This document shows, piece after piece, positions 24,890 through 36,970 of a DNA stretch of 64,000 nucleotides. A program made the position numbers and the translations under genes. The notes under the pieces were generated by a model that saw nothing but the letters and a program-made list of their open reading frames with translations, did not search any database and was not told the DNA's origin. Source of the DNA: Sordaria brevicollis (taxonomy: Eukaryota; Ascomycota; Sordariomycetes; Sordariales; Sordariaceae); contig JAUTDP010000009.1 of NCBI GenBank assembly GCA_033439795.1, forward strand, positions 2,046,001 through 2,110,000. Reading direction: 5' to 3'. Every line of letters starts with the position of its first letter. Position 1 is the stretch's first letter.

Positions 24890-27800
24890 ATGACCCGACA
24901 TCGCCGAACCCGGAAGCGCTCTGCGCCAGAACATCCGCCCGAGCGAACGAATGTGGCTGTTGACTACACCCCGTACCGCACCGGCCATGTCATGGGCGAC
25001 TGGAGGGATCGCTATATGAACGTTCGCCCCGAGTCAACCAACCGTGTGCGGATGGACGCATTTGCGGCCCTTCAGCTGATCACCAAAGTGGCCTATACCG
25101 TCCAGCTGTTCGATGAACTCCTTCCGTATCTAGTATCCAAGATGAATGAAACCACGGTCGAATTCCACACCTTCTTCGAACACATGTGCGAGTACACCCT
25201 TCTTTGCCACCTCAAAATGGTGTACGAGGCCATGCCAAAAAGTTCGTCCACACAGCAATTGCATTGCATGATAACATCGTACTCGACGCTTCTACGAGAT
25301 GCATATGAGGTATGTATAAATTGGTTCTCCGAAATGCTTTCGTTTTGAGACGAGTGACAGTCATGACCCGGCATCTAACACGGCGCGTATAGTCTTTGCT
25401 GAGGACCAGAAATCCCCATTCGTAGGGCAACTCCTATCTAATTTCTTCGCAACAAAATACTGACCTTGGCAAAACTCATTTCGGCATACAGGGACGAGAC
25501 CAGGCCAAAACTGCAAAACCTTCATAAAATTCTTAAGAATATGCTGCAACCAAGCTTTCTCCGAGGACTGTGGTACGTGTTTCTGGTAGTCAGATGTTTC
25601 AATTCGATGCTAATACGCTTCATAACCGTACAGCACTCAGCAGGAAGCAGCTTTTCTTTCCAACTGCAGCCATTTTGACTGTGGTTACCTGCCTCACGAG
25701 GAAATTGAAAAAGCCGTGTGTGATTTGGTGGTCTCTCTTCGCGACGGCAAGGAGGTTAGCGGAAGACTCGAGCCGAGCAAGATCCTCGGCCTTTTGCCCG
25801 AGACACCACGTGGACTATTACCCCGTATTCCGATGCTCGGTCCCAGATACAACGACCAATTCTGGGACTTTAGGCAGAGCTATGCGTATCGACCTCCCAT
25901 TGGCGTCCTCCGATCTCACATCATGAACAGTCTGAAACTCAGCGGGAAACGAGGCGGCCGGTATCAATATATTGGAAAGCCCACTATGAAGAGCGGTGCG
26001 CTTAAATGGATTCTGGGAACTAATGATGGCGGAGATACCGAGCTGGAGAATGGTCGGAGGATCTTCATCGACTGGCTTCAAGCTATCCCGGGAAACAGCT
26101 CAGAAGCCGCTACAGCCCAGGCGAACCTCTTCTGGATTTCTGGCAATCCCGGCGCCGGTAAAAGCGTCATTATGAGGCTGATCGTTGACACTGTTCTTCA
26201 CAATCGCACCATCCTCAAGCCCATCAAGAATCTAGCGGATCGGAACCCAATCGTACTTTACTACTTTTACCGGGACCAGCAAGATCCGGGCTTCAACACC
26301 CATCGCCATATGCTCAATGACTTGCTTCTCCAACTCTTCGAGCAAGAGCCATTGTTGATTGATTGCATCTTCATGCACAGATGGTACAAATTACTGGGCA
26401 TGAGCGATGTGGATGTTCCTCTACCTAGCTACATCCCTAAAGCGGCATGGAAAGATAGCCTCATTCCCACGGAAAACTCGCATTGGTCGACTGACGATCT
26501 GGCAGAATACTTGATTGCGGCGTTGACTGGACTGGACTCGTTCAGACCGGTTTACATATTTTTGGATGGTCCATCAGGCTTCAAAACACAGACCTGGGAG
26601 GATAATAACGGGACGTATTTCCATTTCCCGCAGTTCATCAAAAACGTCCGGCAGATACAACCATGGCGCAAAGCCTACTATGTCTATAAGGATAAGGAAC
26701 AGACAGTGGGTAACTCAGATGGTATTCTCATGACGAACTCGATCAAAGTTGTCGTGGCGAGTAGGCCGGAACAAGATTTGCACGACTTCCACCTTCCTCT
26801 ACAACAGAAGTCTGAAAATGGGTTGATGAAGACAGTAAGCGCGGAAGCCCCCTTGCTCCGCGTCCAGGACATTAACAGCAACGACATGAAACTTATCTGT
26901 CGCTATAGATTTGGCATGTTGAAAGAAGGATACAAAACGATGACCCCGAAATGGCGCCAAAGAAGAATGGAAGAGACCGTGGAGGAAATCGTGAGAGAGG
27001 CCGAGGGATGTTACCAAGTGTTACAAGACGCTCTGGATCGGCATCCCGAAACCATATTTGATGAATATGGAGAGGAAGAGCCCACTTGTTGGTCTTCGTG
27101 TTTTTCATGTTACGACACAAAAGACTCCAAGGGAAGCTTTTTCGATCAAGATCTGGAGCTCGGAAAAGGACATACCATCCACGACGATGGCCTGGACCTG
27201 AACCAGAATCGGGACAACCACCCCACTCGCGACATGGTCTTGCCTTATCTTCCTAGAACATTCAAGCTCTACAAGTCCATGCTCTCCCAAATCTGCTGGT
27301 CCAGCCAACTCAAAGAGTCTCGCGAAATCTCAGCTGCCATCAACCTCATCCTCGCCCACAATCACTCCCATCAATTCTCTTTGATCCGCTTCAAAAACCG
27401 GCCTCTATCCCTCCTTGAGTTCGTTATTGCCCAAGCGAAGGAAGAGTTCAAGTTTCGCCTCTACCCTACACCCGACGAAATCACCGCTCTCCACCGAAAT
27501 TGCCAACTATTCAAAAACAAAATCAACAAGAAGCTTTACCCCTTCGTCGTTTTGAAGCCAATGGAGCCTCACCACCAAGTTTTTCCCCCCAAACCAGGCA
27601 AGAACAAAACCGAAGCCGAGTTGCATGAGTACTTCGACCTCCTCCCCTTCGCTAACCTCTCCGTCTCCCCCCTCCACCCGCGCCTCGTCGACTTCCTCTT
27701 AACCACCTCCGAAGGCGGCGAGCTTTTAGACCTTGACTGCCGGTGCGACACCATCAAAGACTTTGTTTCCAACCCAGAAACTACTGGCAAGTCCGTCTGC

Positions 27801-28730
27801 CCCTGCACGCGCGACGACAGACGCCAATGGCATTTCCAACGCGTCAAAAGGCTCCTATGCGCTTCCCTATTCGAACACCGCTTTTTGTTGCCCTCTACGC
27901 AAGAAATCAGGCCTTACTACAAGAAACATGTCCGGTTTGTGGAGGAAAGTTGGGATTTGGCGTATTTGGCGGATCAAGTGGAGGGGGAGGAGGTGGTTAG
28001 GCATTTGAGTACTTCTACTTCTCGGAATCGGAAGGGTCACTCTACTTCTGATGGTAAAAGTATTGGAAAGGCTGGTGGAATGCAGTCGTCCAGAGAAAGC
28101 TGGGGTGCAAGTGTTGTTGCGAGAAAACAAGGTTGGTTTCCGAAGGAGTGGGTGGATGAGTTTTCGAGTCCGGAACCAAGGGTGGATATTTGGCGGAGGT
28201 TGAGGGGGATGTTCACTGCTTCTTCTTCGGAGAGCAAGGAGGGTAGCGAGTTGCGACTGATGCCGATGCCGAGTGTTGTTGTGCCTGTGAAACAACAAAA
28301 CCAACAGAGGCAGAGGAAAGTGGATGAGGACGACACTGGGTATGTCAAGGCTAAAAAGGTCAGGTTTGAGGAGCAACTGGCGTCGCAGGAGCAAATCAAG
28401 AGAGAACGGAAGATAGGGGAGCAAGAGAAGCGGTGGAAGCAGATGGAGGCAGAGACTTTGATGCAGGACGACATAGCCTCGCAAAAGAAGGAGCGGAAGA
28501 TGGAGACAGAGATTTTGATGCAGGATGATGCGGGCGCGAAGAAGAAGGGCGAATACTCTGCTGCGAGTAGTACCGGCGGGAGCACGGCTACGAGCACAGT
28601 CACCTGGGCGGAGAGCTTGGAAAGAGATCTGGGGGCATATGACGACCAGTTCAATGTCCCAGTTGATGATGGGGCTCCTCCTCCGCCGTATCAAGCTACT
28701 ACCAGTAACTCTGGCAGGACGGAAGATTAA
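24890..28730 (+). CDS. NLR-like STAND protein with NACHT-type ATPase
   Basis: Four exons, 24890-25309, 25393-25421, 25492-25572 and 25634-28730, have consistent phase and give 1208 residues. Residues 1-340 form a helical N-terminal region without a recognised effector domain. The nucleotide-binding core begins with KWILGTND and FIDWLQ, as in fungal NACHT proteins, then the P-loop ISGNPGAGKS (347-354 covers GNPGAGKS). YYFYRDQ and a Walker B-like strand VYIFLDG follow, and KVVVASRPEQD is a sensor-like block. No ankyrin, TPR or WD repeats follow, unlike many NLRs. The tail is charged and disordered, with two copies of a 19-residue unit (METEILMQDD type, 28443-28556) and a final PPPPY. Such proteins act in fungal self/non-self recognition or immune-like cell death; that role is inferred. 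An earlier in-frame ATG at 24770 is a possible start. The 29-nt second exon makes this model the least certain part. Confidence 0.75.
28443..28556 (+). repeat. Tandem 57-bp coding repeat in the NLR-like gene
   Basis: Two adjacent copies, offset by 57 bp (19 codons), start at 28443 and 28500. They encode similar acidic-basic helical units around the shared phrase LMQDD. They differ at scattered positions, so the duplication is not recent. Confidence 0.75.
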
Positions 28731-29118
28731 TGGAGATTGTGGGCTGGGGAAGGGGTATATCTGGTATATTGGTTTCTAGGATAATCGTGGCTATGTTTCT
28801 TTCTGCCTGTTGATCTCGCGGAGTGTTCTTTTGGATATATGAATCTTTTTGAGTGTTTGGATGCCAAGAATCTGAATAGGGGCTTTGATAGGGGTTCAAC
28901 ATCACACTTCATATGATACGAAATGTCAGCTTCAAAACTGAACACCTCTGAGAACTAGCACCCAGAAAGGTAGATATTCACAAAAGTGATATTCGCTGAG
29001 GTATGTAAACGATCTATCTGATATATATACCCAACACAGCCAGTCCATTCTATTTTTGTGTTCCTTTTCCCTGGGTACAATACCGCTTGCATCCAAATCA
29101 AACAAAAACCACACAAAA
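28731..29118. other. Convergent 3' region
   Basis: This is an AT-rich spacer between two convergent genes, holding both 3' UTRs. No gene is seen. Confidence 0.5.
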
Positions 29119-32100
29119 TCACCCAGCCATAGTAAGCGTATAACTCGTGATCACACTCATCCTTTCGCTCGTCAATTTGAGTCCCATCCTCAACAACTCC
29201 CTCGCCACATCCTGCTGCTCCTTCTGCAGCTTCTCCCACCCTTCCTGATCCATCATCCACAAAACACAGTCACGTTCAACCACACAAGTCGCCGTCCTCT
29301 TCGTCTCCGAAAAGAAGGGCAACTCCCCGCATGTAGTTCCGGCAACGATACTCTCACAAAGCCACCCCTGCGGCAAATCATACTCGGCCCTGAGCATCCC
29401 TTGCTCAAGCAAATAAAACCCTTCGGCCTTTTCGCCGCGCCGGAAAATGACGGTTCCCGCCGGGTATTGAAGACGTTTAAAATAACCCACGGCGCGGAAC
29501 CAAAAATCTTCGTTCTTGTCGCTGACGTCCTGGAATATCTGGAGCATCAGCCGCAAAGGCTCCTTAAAGCTCTGCCATCTTGTCGAGACTCGTTGCTGCT
29601 CTGCCTGCTGGTTGAGCGCGTGGCGGGCGGCCACTTGGAGGTGGCTGCGGCGCGGGGAAGAGCCAAGGGGGTCGAGCGTGGGTTGGAGAGAGGATGGTGG
29701 TGCTTGGGACGAGGGAACTTGTAAGCTGCTGGAAGGCATGGAGGGCGCTGTCCGTGAGAGGCGGGCGGCCTCTTGGCTGGCGTATAAGGTTTTGAGGAGC
29801 TCGTTTTCGCAGTACTCTAGGGCTGAGTTGAGCTCGGGGAGGAGCTTGACGTCGATTCCATCTTCGCCGAGACCAGCGGCGCGGAGGTGACGGCCCAGTT
29901 CTTGTTCGGTGTTGACGCCGCTGATGATGAGCTCGATGCCCTTGTGGTTGAGAAGGCGGCTGATGGTGTTAAATACCTCGCCGGCTGAGTAGTCGACGCC
30001 GTTGACTAGCCAGAGGTCGATGATCAGGAACCGAATGGGGCGGTTGTTGAACTCTTCGTCGGAGATCATGGCTCTGATCTTTTCTTCCACGCTCACGATG
30101 GTTCCAAAGAAGAGGTAGCCGGCGAGCTTGATGATGTTGACTTGCTTGCCCACATCTCGGAGGTAATGCTGTTGGGTTGGGTTTCTCCTGACCGTTGACC
30201 CAACGACCTCTCCAGAGTAAGTCGCTCTGACAGCCGATACTCTGGACGTCTGAATGATGAGAGCGGCAAATGCGCAAAGAATACCAACTCCGATGCCAAT
30301 GACAAAGTCATAGGTGCCCATGACCACGACAATGACAAGCACGGTCATGTACTCAAGCCACTTAAGCTTCTTCCTTGGCTGCCAAACCGCCTCGATAAGC
30401 AGCTCGAAGCCAAGGTCGAAGATGAGAACTCCAACCATCATGACCGGGATAAACCCAATAAGCGAAGGACCGATCATCATCACCAGAAAAGTAAGAGCAG
30501 CAAGCATCATACCGCCCAACCGAGTGTTTCCGCCAGAGCGCATGAAAAAGACGCTGTTGGCATAAACCAGGTAGTTTTGAATACTGCCAAAGCATCCGGA
30601 CAGGAAGTTTGAGTAACCGTGTAGCTTGAGCTCGTGGTCAAGGTCGGCATGGTCTTCGCCAATATTTTGCGCCAGGGCTGGGACATTGATAGGGACATGC
30701 AAAATACCAAAGAAGGTCAAGGCAAACATTGCGGGAACACATTGTACAATGGCACTCCAATCGACCTTGTGGAACTCTGCAAATGAAGTTAGCGTATGTC
30801 AATGTCTGTCACGTTATGAGGTATAATGACTTACTGTATAAGGTGTAGAAATACCACCATGGCTCACCAGGTGGAGGCCCCTCAAACACCCAACCATGTT
30901 TCTGCAGAGAGTCCTGGTCGGGCCCGCCCAACATGAACGACACCAGGTAGAACAAGGCTGGAATGGTGAGGATATAAAGAGGAAGAAAGTACTTGGACGT
31001 GATCCTCGTTTGGCCGTAGAAAAGGATGATCGCCAACCCAAGAGGAATTGTCCAAAGCGGAACAGTGTCTGACTGTATAAGCCGCTTCAGGGTATCGAGA
31101 TCGTAGTTGAGACTGCCATCCATGCGAGCCGTGACCTCGAAACCCGTGGCGACCAGGAACCAGCCGACACCACCGATACATCCGATCAGAATATGACGTG
31201 GAATGAAACCCACTAGATAGCCAAATTTGAACTTGCCCATAAGGTAAAAGACAGTGCCTGTGAGCATCGAGCTGAGCGCATACGATGTGATGGTCGTTGC
31301 AATGACTGCTTCTGGATCATCTTCACCGACGATGTCGGTAATGGTCCCAGCCATACTGTGGAAGAAGGGCACGACCTCGATCTTTGAGATTGTTAGCTTG
31401 CTTGAATGGATGGCCAAGGGAAAGATACTACTCACAAGTTCAGACCCAACACCACCCTTGAAAACACTCCCAAATGAGAATGTCAGCTGCGAAATGATTG
31501 TGCTGACGTAAAAGATCGAAATACCAGCGGACCCCAAGCTTGAGAAAATCGGACTTCCCAACGGGAACAAAATCATGCCGTACGAAAGCGCATCTAGGAT
31601 GTTTAACAAGAGGCCAACAATGACGGCTGGTAAACAAGTGACAGGCGCAACCACAACGTTCTGCCATAGCGCATGACGGTCCCAACGTTTTGGGTTTGCT
31701 GCTACCTTGGCGATGCTGGTAATGCGGTCTCTTCGCTCCCTCGCGGAATCGGCAATCTTGGTCGTCCATCGCCTTTTCGGGCTCTTTTGCTGATCTTCGA
31801 TATCCGCGTCGTGGCTGGAGCCGTTGGCCATACCATAGCTACGGCGGCTCTCGCGGGATATAGTCCGAAGTAGCGGCGCACGTTCGTCTGAAGTGTTGAC
31901 TGCGTCTGCCTCGCGCCGAACAGGCTGCTGTCTGGATGACCCTCTCCTGCTGCTTTCACCATTCTCCCATGACTCGTCCTCCTCATGCGTCTCGTCATTG
32001 GTGTCTGCATTCGGCATGTAAATCGTGCTCGGCGGCGATCTCCTCAGCATTGTCGTGAGCATTGATGGTCCTTCCGTTGTTGACTCGACATCGGTTTCTT

Positions 32101-32670
32101 CTGGCGATGAGGGCTCAGAGACTTCGTTTATGGTATCCCGGTGCCTGCTACCATTACTCTCCTCCGCACCCTCGTTGTCTTGGTTCTGGGTTGTGCGGTC
32201 GAGAATCGTCTGTTGCGAAACGGAGGATCGTCTTCGGTTGAGAAACGCCGGGCTCTGGCCGTCTTTCGGATCGGAAAGGAAGTAGTTTGCTAGTTCGGCA
32301 GTATCCTGGCGGACAGATTGTGCGTACTGATAAGTGTCTACGGGAGCTGTGAAGAGATGAACAAGCATGAGTCAGTAATGTGTATCAATGGTTTTAGATG
32401 GGGGGAGGTTCCAGCCATACCTAGATTTTCGCGGACGGAGCCATGAATAAAGGACCTCAATGGTTCGCGGTGGGCAACTGAATTCACCGAAGTTGAATAG
32501 AGTTGATACGCCTCATTGCTGGACTGATCTTGACCGGATCTGGTTGGAATGACTGTGGAGGAACTCGAAGACTCTATTTCCTCCTGGGCCGAAGCATACT
32601 GCGAAACTGAAGACGACCGTCTGGGAGATCTCCTCCACGAGGAGTAGCCAGCAGCAGCCGGAGACGACAT
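29119..32670 (-). CDS. SulP-family transporter with STAS and cyclic-nucleotide domains
   Basis: Four exons on the minus strand: 32670-32421, 32346-31436, 31381-30835 and 30776-29119, giving 1121 residues. The first roughly 270 residues are a Ser-rich cytosolic region. A SulP/SLC26 membrane domain follows, with markers GMILFPLGSPIFSSLG, EVVPFFHSMAG, GFIPRHILIGCIGGVGW and FFGILHVPINVPALA. Then come a STAS domain (NIIKLAGYLFFGTI, FLIIDLWLVNGVDYSAG) and a C-terminal cyclic-nucleotide-binding-like domain (YPAGTVIFRRGEKAEGFYLL, CGELPFF, RTATCVV). This is the architecture of yeast YGR125W/Vsb1, a vacuolar protein linked to basic amino acid storage; true sulfate permeases lack the last domain. Substrate is inferred. 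The 54-nt intron 31382-31435 has no stop and is a multiple of three, so it is easily misread as coding. The start is ATG 32670. Confidence 0.87.
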
Positions 32671-34085
32671 CGGAGGGCGCAAAGACGCAACACCCTACAG
32701 GGCGTTACCGGTATAGGTAGATATGTATGCGGCAGGTCGGTACAAGGTAGGTAGGTTGTATGCGGCAGGTTTGCCGAAGAGGCAAGGGCAGTTGATAAGC
32801 TGTCGGTCGTCTCGAGAAGTGGACGTGAATCCCAGGGTTGACAGGTGAGGGAGGTGCAAGATGCCGTCACCGGAGTGTACGTGGGGGGTTGTCGACGAGC
32901 ACTGAGCAACCTTATGCTTGTCTGCCAGCTGGACTGCTATGTAGACTAAGCAGGATGATATGATGCGATGCGGAAGCGAGTTATGGAAAAGCACGTCAAT
33001 GCGGAAAAGCAATGTGACTGGAGAGCGGAAGGGCGGGAAGGGAAAAAAGTAAGGTAGAAAGATTTCAAGATATGTACAGAAAATCCAGCACCTCCTCTGA
33101 TGTAGACATGCAGGTACCGAGTGTCCGCAAAGGAAAAGGAATACGTGACAAATATCGTAGGATAATAGGGTAGAAAGTGAAGGCCGAGCTAATATCGTCC
33201 ACGTGTGGTGTAGGTAGAGGGTCCGCCCTCAGCTGGAGGCGATTCGAGGAGGACTGAGGTATGCAGTAGTAGTGTTGGAGAAAAAGGTAGGTAGTGTTAA
33301 GAAGCAAAATTCAATGGAGCAGTTGAAGGTAACGAGGTAACAACACGCAAGGACCGACTCGGCGCCATGCTGCATCCGGCTGGGTTTCTTTCTGCTCGGC
33401 CCCGCCCGCAAAGACTTCCACTTGAGCCTAACAGGGATGAAAACTCCAACGGCTCGGGGCTTCCATGTTGTCTCATCGTAGCGCCGGAAGGACAACTGAA
33501 CATGAACTGGTACGGTCCATCTCACCAGTTGAAGCCGACGATGCAGGCGATGCTAGCAGCCTAGCACTCACTGGGACGGTCTGGACTCGATGTTTGGGGC
33601 TCGGCATTGGTGGGGTTCCGGTTGAGGGCCGTTGAACGGTTGAAGAGGGAAAGTGGGCGTCATCTGCATGATGCAATCCATGTTCCACCAAAAAGAGCCT
33701 CCCCAGTGCGAATTGGTTTTTGTCTGACGAATTTGTCAATCTTGACTCCACGTGTGACAGCCTGACAGCGAGCACATGGCAATGATTGTCCAAAGTGTTT
33801 ACATAACTCTATTACTATTCTTATCTTTCTTCAAGTGGGTGGAATTGTTCTATGTTTTGGACATTTTCAGGAGACTATTCAACTCCTCTCCTCTCTTTGC
33901 TCAGGTTGCCTTTTAGTTACCTTCCCTCCATCCAACGAAGCAACCGGAGGTCAGAAAATAGTGTCTTCAGCCGCCACAACCCACAGTGTTGCAACGCCTC
34001 TAAACTTGGCGACTGGTTAGTGAAAATTTGATGGCCCATGTGAAACCCCCTGCTGGCTGTCACTCTAAGCCTTGACTGCCCGCTG
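32671..34085. other. Spacer with promoter of the SulP gene
   Basis: No gene is supported. The segment 32690-33060 contains short repeated phrases such as GGTAGGTA and TGCGGCAGGT (twice near 32730 and 32762). This is probably 5' UTR or promoter of the minus-strand transporter. Confidence 0.4.
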
Positions 34086-34466
34086 TCACTCCCTGCGGCG
34101 ATTCCGTGGGGGTTTCCTGGATAGTATATTGAAAAAGGCCTGGGCGGCGTTAAGGTAACCTTTCCCGCTTCCTTCCGGCACCCTAACAGGCTGAGGCGCT
34201 GAGGTACCGGCTGGTGGTGGGCTCATGATCCCCCTTGTCCATGCAAGCACTTCTTTGTCCGTCACCAATGGTCCAACCATGGAAAAGAAGTTGAGTGGTA
34301 GCTCGATGGCAGTAGACTCGAAATGTTTTGGTTGAAAGTCACCTTTTGCCGTCATCGTGGTGCAAGGACTCGTCAGCTCTGTAGTGTGGTATGTATGCGG
34401 CGCGACCTTTCCGAGTCGGTTCTCTCTGCGCTGCGTCAACATTCTGGCTGTTGGTCGAGAGGCCAT
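34086..34466 (-). CDS. Hypothetical small protein downstream of psf1
   Basis: An intronless frame of 126 codons with an ATG at 34466 lies 183 bp beyond the psf1 stop on the same strand. The N terminus is basic and Arg-rich, compatible with a mitochondrial presequence. The middle is mixed, and the C terminus ends in a basic cluster (KPPRNRRRE). No family is recognised. It could be a separate small gene or part of the psf1 3' UTR. Confidence 0.33.
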   Translation of the reverse strand: MASRPTARMLTQRRENRLGKVAPHTYHTTELTSPCTTMTAKGDFQPKHFESTAIELPLNFFSMVGPLVTDKEVLAWTRGIMSPPPAGTSAPQPVRVPEGSGKGYLNAAQAFFNILSRKPPRNRRRE

Positions 34467-34648
34467 TGCAGACGACTCTCTCCTGGATGGCCTGTCTCCT
34501 TTGGCTCCGGTACCGGTCTAGAGGGCAATCCTCCGGAAAAAGTAAGAGACTTGTGTAATCTGTCGGTAACCGCTGCCGAAAGCAGTACTTCATTGCTGTT
34601 CTGCAAACACAAGCTTTCGATCTTCAAGGACTATCCGGCGGACAGTGT

Positions 34649-35440
34649 TCAACCCAGCTTTTGCAGGTATCCTTGCGCAATCAGACGCTCCACATCTCCT
34701 TGCCGGACATAGAACTGGCTGTTTTTGGTCAGGTTGATCGCTCTTTAAACATCACACTTTCGTTAGCCTGGATTCATGTGCCACCATCATATTTCTCCAT
34801 CAGTGGTTTGGCTTACCCATATTCGGTCTGGATCTCACCCGCATCCTTCAACACTCGAACGTCGATAAAGAGGTCTCGTGGTGGTTCAAGACTGCCTGTG
34901 AGGTCGATATCCGTCCACTGGCCCTTGTAAAGAGCCAACAAGTCTCCGAACTGGCGAAAATAATCCTCTTCCTGGGGACTCAGACTGCTGGTGGTCCCGC
35001 TTCCCTCGTTGCCATCCGTCGCTCCTCCCTTGGGCGCCCCTGTCGTCTGGCCGGCGAGATCCAAAATGTCGGCACCATTCCACACCAACTCCTCGAGCTT
35101 GTCTGTGCGGGTTCGGTGATAGGCAAGCAGACAGCGTTTGTTCCTGCGCATAGAGAGGTGATTGACTAGCAGCGTGCATGCCGTAGCCTGTTCTGTAGAG
35201 GGATCAAAGGACCCTTGGAAAGGCTCGAGTAAACTGGCGACGTCCTTGTCAAGATCACGGATTTCTCGAGCCACTGCGCGGACGAGCTCTGTTTGGTATG
35301 GTGGAAGATGGCTCAAGTTCTGTGTCCTCTTGGCATGTTGGACCTGGTCATGGTGTTAGCATTTGTAGTGTCCATTCCCAGGAAGGACGCAGTGAGCTTG
35401 TACAAACCAGTTTGTTGCCCAAGTCACCGTACATGGGCAT
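34649..35440 (-). CDS. psf1: GINS complex subunit Psf1
   Basis: Psf1 is part of the GINS tetramer that joins Cdc45 and Mcm2-7 to form the replicative helicase. Three exons, 35440-35408, 35343-34817 and 34742-34649, give 217 residues, the usual length. MYGDLGNKL opens the protein, LPPYQTELVRAVAREI and MRRNKRCLLAYHRTR are the conserved A-domain helices, and QFYVRQGDVERLI with LIAQGYLQ is the typical C-terminal B-domain. The last intron uses GTAAGC and an AAAG acceptor, with a CTAAC branch. Two ATGs lie two codons apart (35440 and 35434); the second matches the family N terminus best. The acceptor of exon 3 was chosen because only it keeps the frame into INLTKNSQF. The first exon is just 33 nt, and an acidic/Gly-rich linker separates the A and B domains. 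Confidence 0.94.
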
Positions 35441-36878
35441 CTTTTCAAGTTGGCTTATCTGCCGTTTTCGAATACTCTGGAGTCAAAATTCGTGCTAGTT
35501 GAGTTTGAGCATGTGTCTACATGCAGACGCGTCCCAAGTCGCGTCTTTTCGTTGGGTGAGGTTCGAGGTCTGTGGATGTGAAACCGTCAATGGCCACTAG
35601 TGTAGCAACAAGTATTGTTAGGCGGGATAGACGCTACAAGATTTGGCATGCCCCAAGCAATGCGTTGAAGCGCGGGGTGGGCGACGAACTTCATACAAAA
35701 CCCTAACCCAGGCAGAGAAACGATTGCACATCTTTTCAAGTCCCATTCACCAGCTGCATCACGACATGTAAGGGACGCTCAAGTACCGTATTCTCATCGA
35801 CGTCGGCAAGGCCTCGAGAACGGAATAAAGTTTCAGAGGAGAAAACTTGTGGCCAAATGCACCGATTCTCTTTTGCAACAATTACATCCCAGTTCACATA
35901 TCTGACGAGATAAGACCATCCAACAAGGCTTCACATGTCGTGAGCTTTTCACCCCCTCATCAATGTACAAATGCGAGGTATTCAAGACCCTTCGCGCATG
36001 GCACTCACATTCCACATGATGTTCACAAATCACCCCGCGCCAAAGATTGAAATGTTTGAAGGAAATAACGTATATTGCAGAGCCCACTCTCCATGATCTA
36101 TCTACTGTTGAAACCAGCAGCGTACCAGAAACACCTCCTTATCCTCACCAGCTACTAGCGCACCAGATAATTGGTGATGGTGAGGAAGAAGGGATCCGTA
36201 GGCCTGCCAGATACCAACACCCAACCAGTTGCCTGATCGGACACCCATTCGGCATGCGATAAGGTACAACTATTGACTTGTATGAGTTAGCTTGTGAGCC
36301 ACCAAAGAGCCGCAAGAGATCCAAAGTGTGAATGAGATGCCAAAGGGTCAGAGTCGCATAAATGCTGGTTTCGTCGTCATCTGCAGAGGTCTTAAGTCTG
36401 CTTGGTAACACGGACCAATTCGATCATCACGGAATGGGCGCTGTCGGAGTGTTGATGTGCTGGTAGGAGGGAGGAGATGGAGAAATCGAGCAGGGTGGTA
36501 AACTTACGTTTTGACAGACGCTGACGCCGGGGATCGCTGGCATTACCAGATCCCCGATTCATTTGAAGCCATTCCCTCTGGCTTCTTCCACAATCGCGCA
36601 CTTTCGCGCGGCGGTTGACACACGAAGAACCAAAACGGGGAGGTTTTCACGATCCGAAAAATTTCTTGGGTCATTAAATACCGAGGGCGCACAGACCATT
36701 CAAAGAAACCCACCGAATTGACCGAACCTCGAGACTCCACCAAGAGCGATCATGAGGTCCGATAAGATAAGACTCCATTACAGCTTCATCCCAGCTTCCC
36801 GCCCCAGTAGCCACTGGAAGCTGCGAGAGCCTTCGACCTCCATCCATGTCAACCCTCAGTAGCTTACGTCAGATTGTC
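35441..36878. other. Spacer between psf1 and hsp78
   Basis: No gene is seen. Both flanking genes read outward from it, so it holds two promoters. The right part is that of hsp78. I looked for heat-shock elements (alternating GAA/TTC) in the last 400 bases and found only scattered half-sites. Confidence 0.45.
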
Positions 36879-36887
36879 TATATAAAA
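36864..36887 (+). promoter_or_regulatory. hsp78 core promoter: CRE-like site and TATA box
   Basis: TATATAAAA at 36879-36887 lies 84 bases before the ATG, suggesting a start near 36915. TTACGTCA at 36864-36871 matches the bZIP CRE/ATF site and sits directly upstream of the TATA box. Function is inferred from position only. Confidence 0.6.
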
Positions 36888-36970
36888 GACATGAGCTTCA
36901 TCTATACTCTTTCAAAACTGAATCTAGATTAGTCGTTGCTCAGAATAATAAACGAATCCGAGTGTCCAAT

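Noticed and set aside
36500..36960. Heat-shock element in the hsp78 promoter
   Set aside because: Only isolated GAA or TTC triplets with wrong spacing were found.
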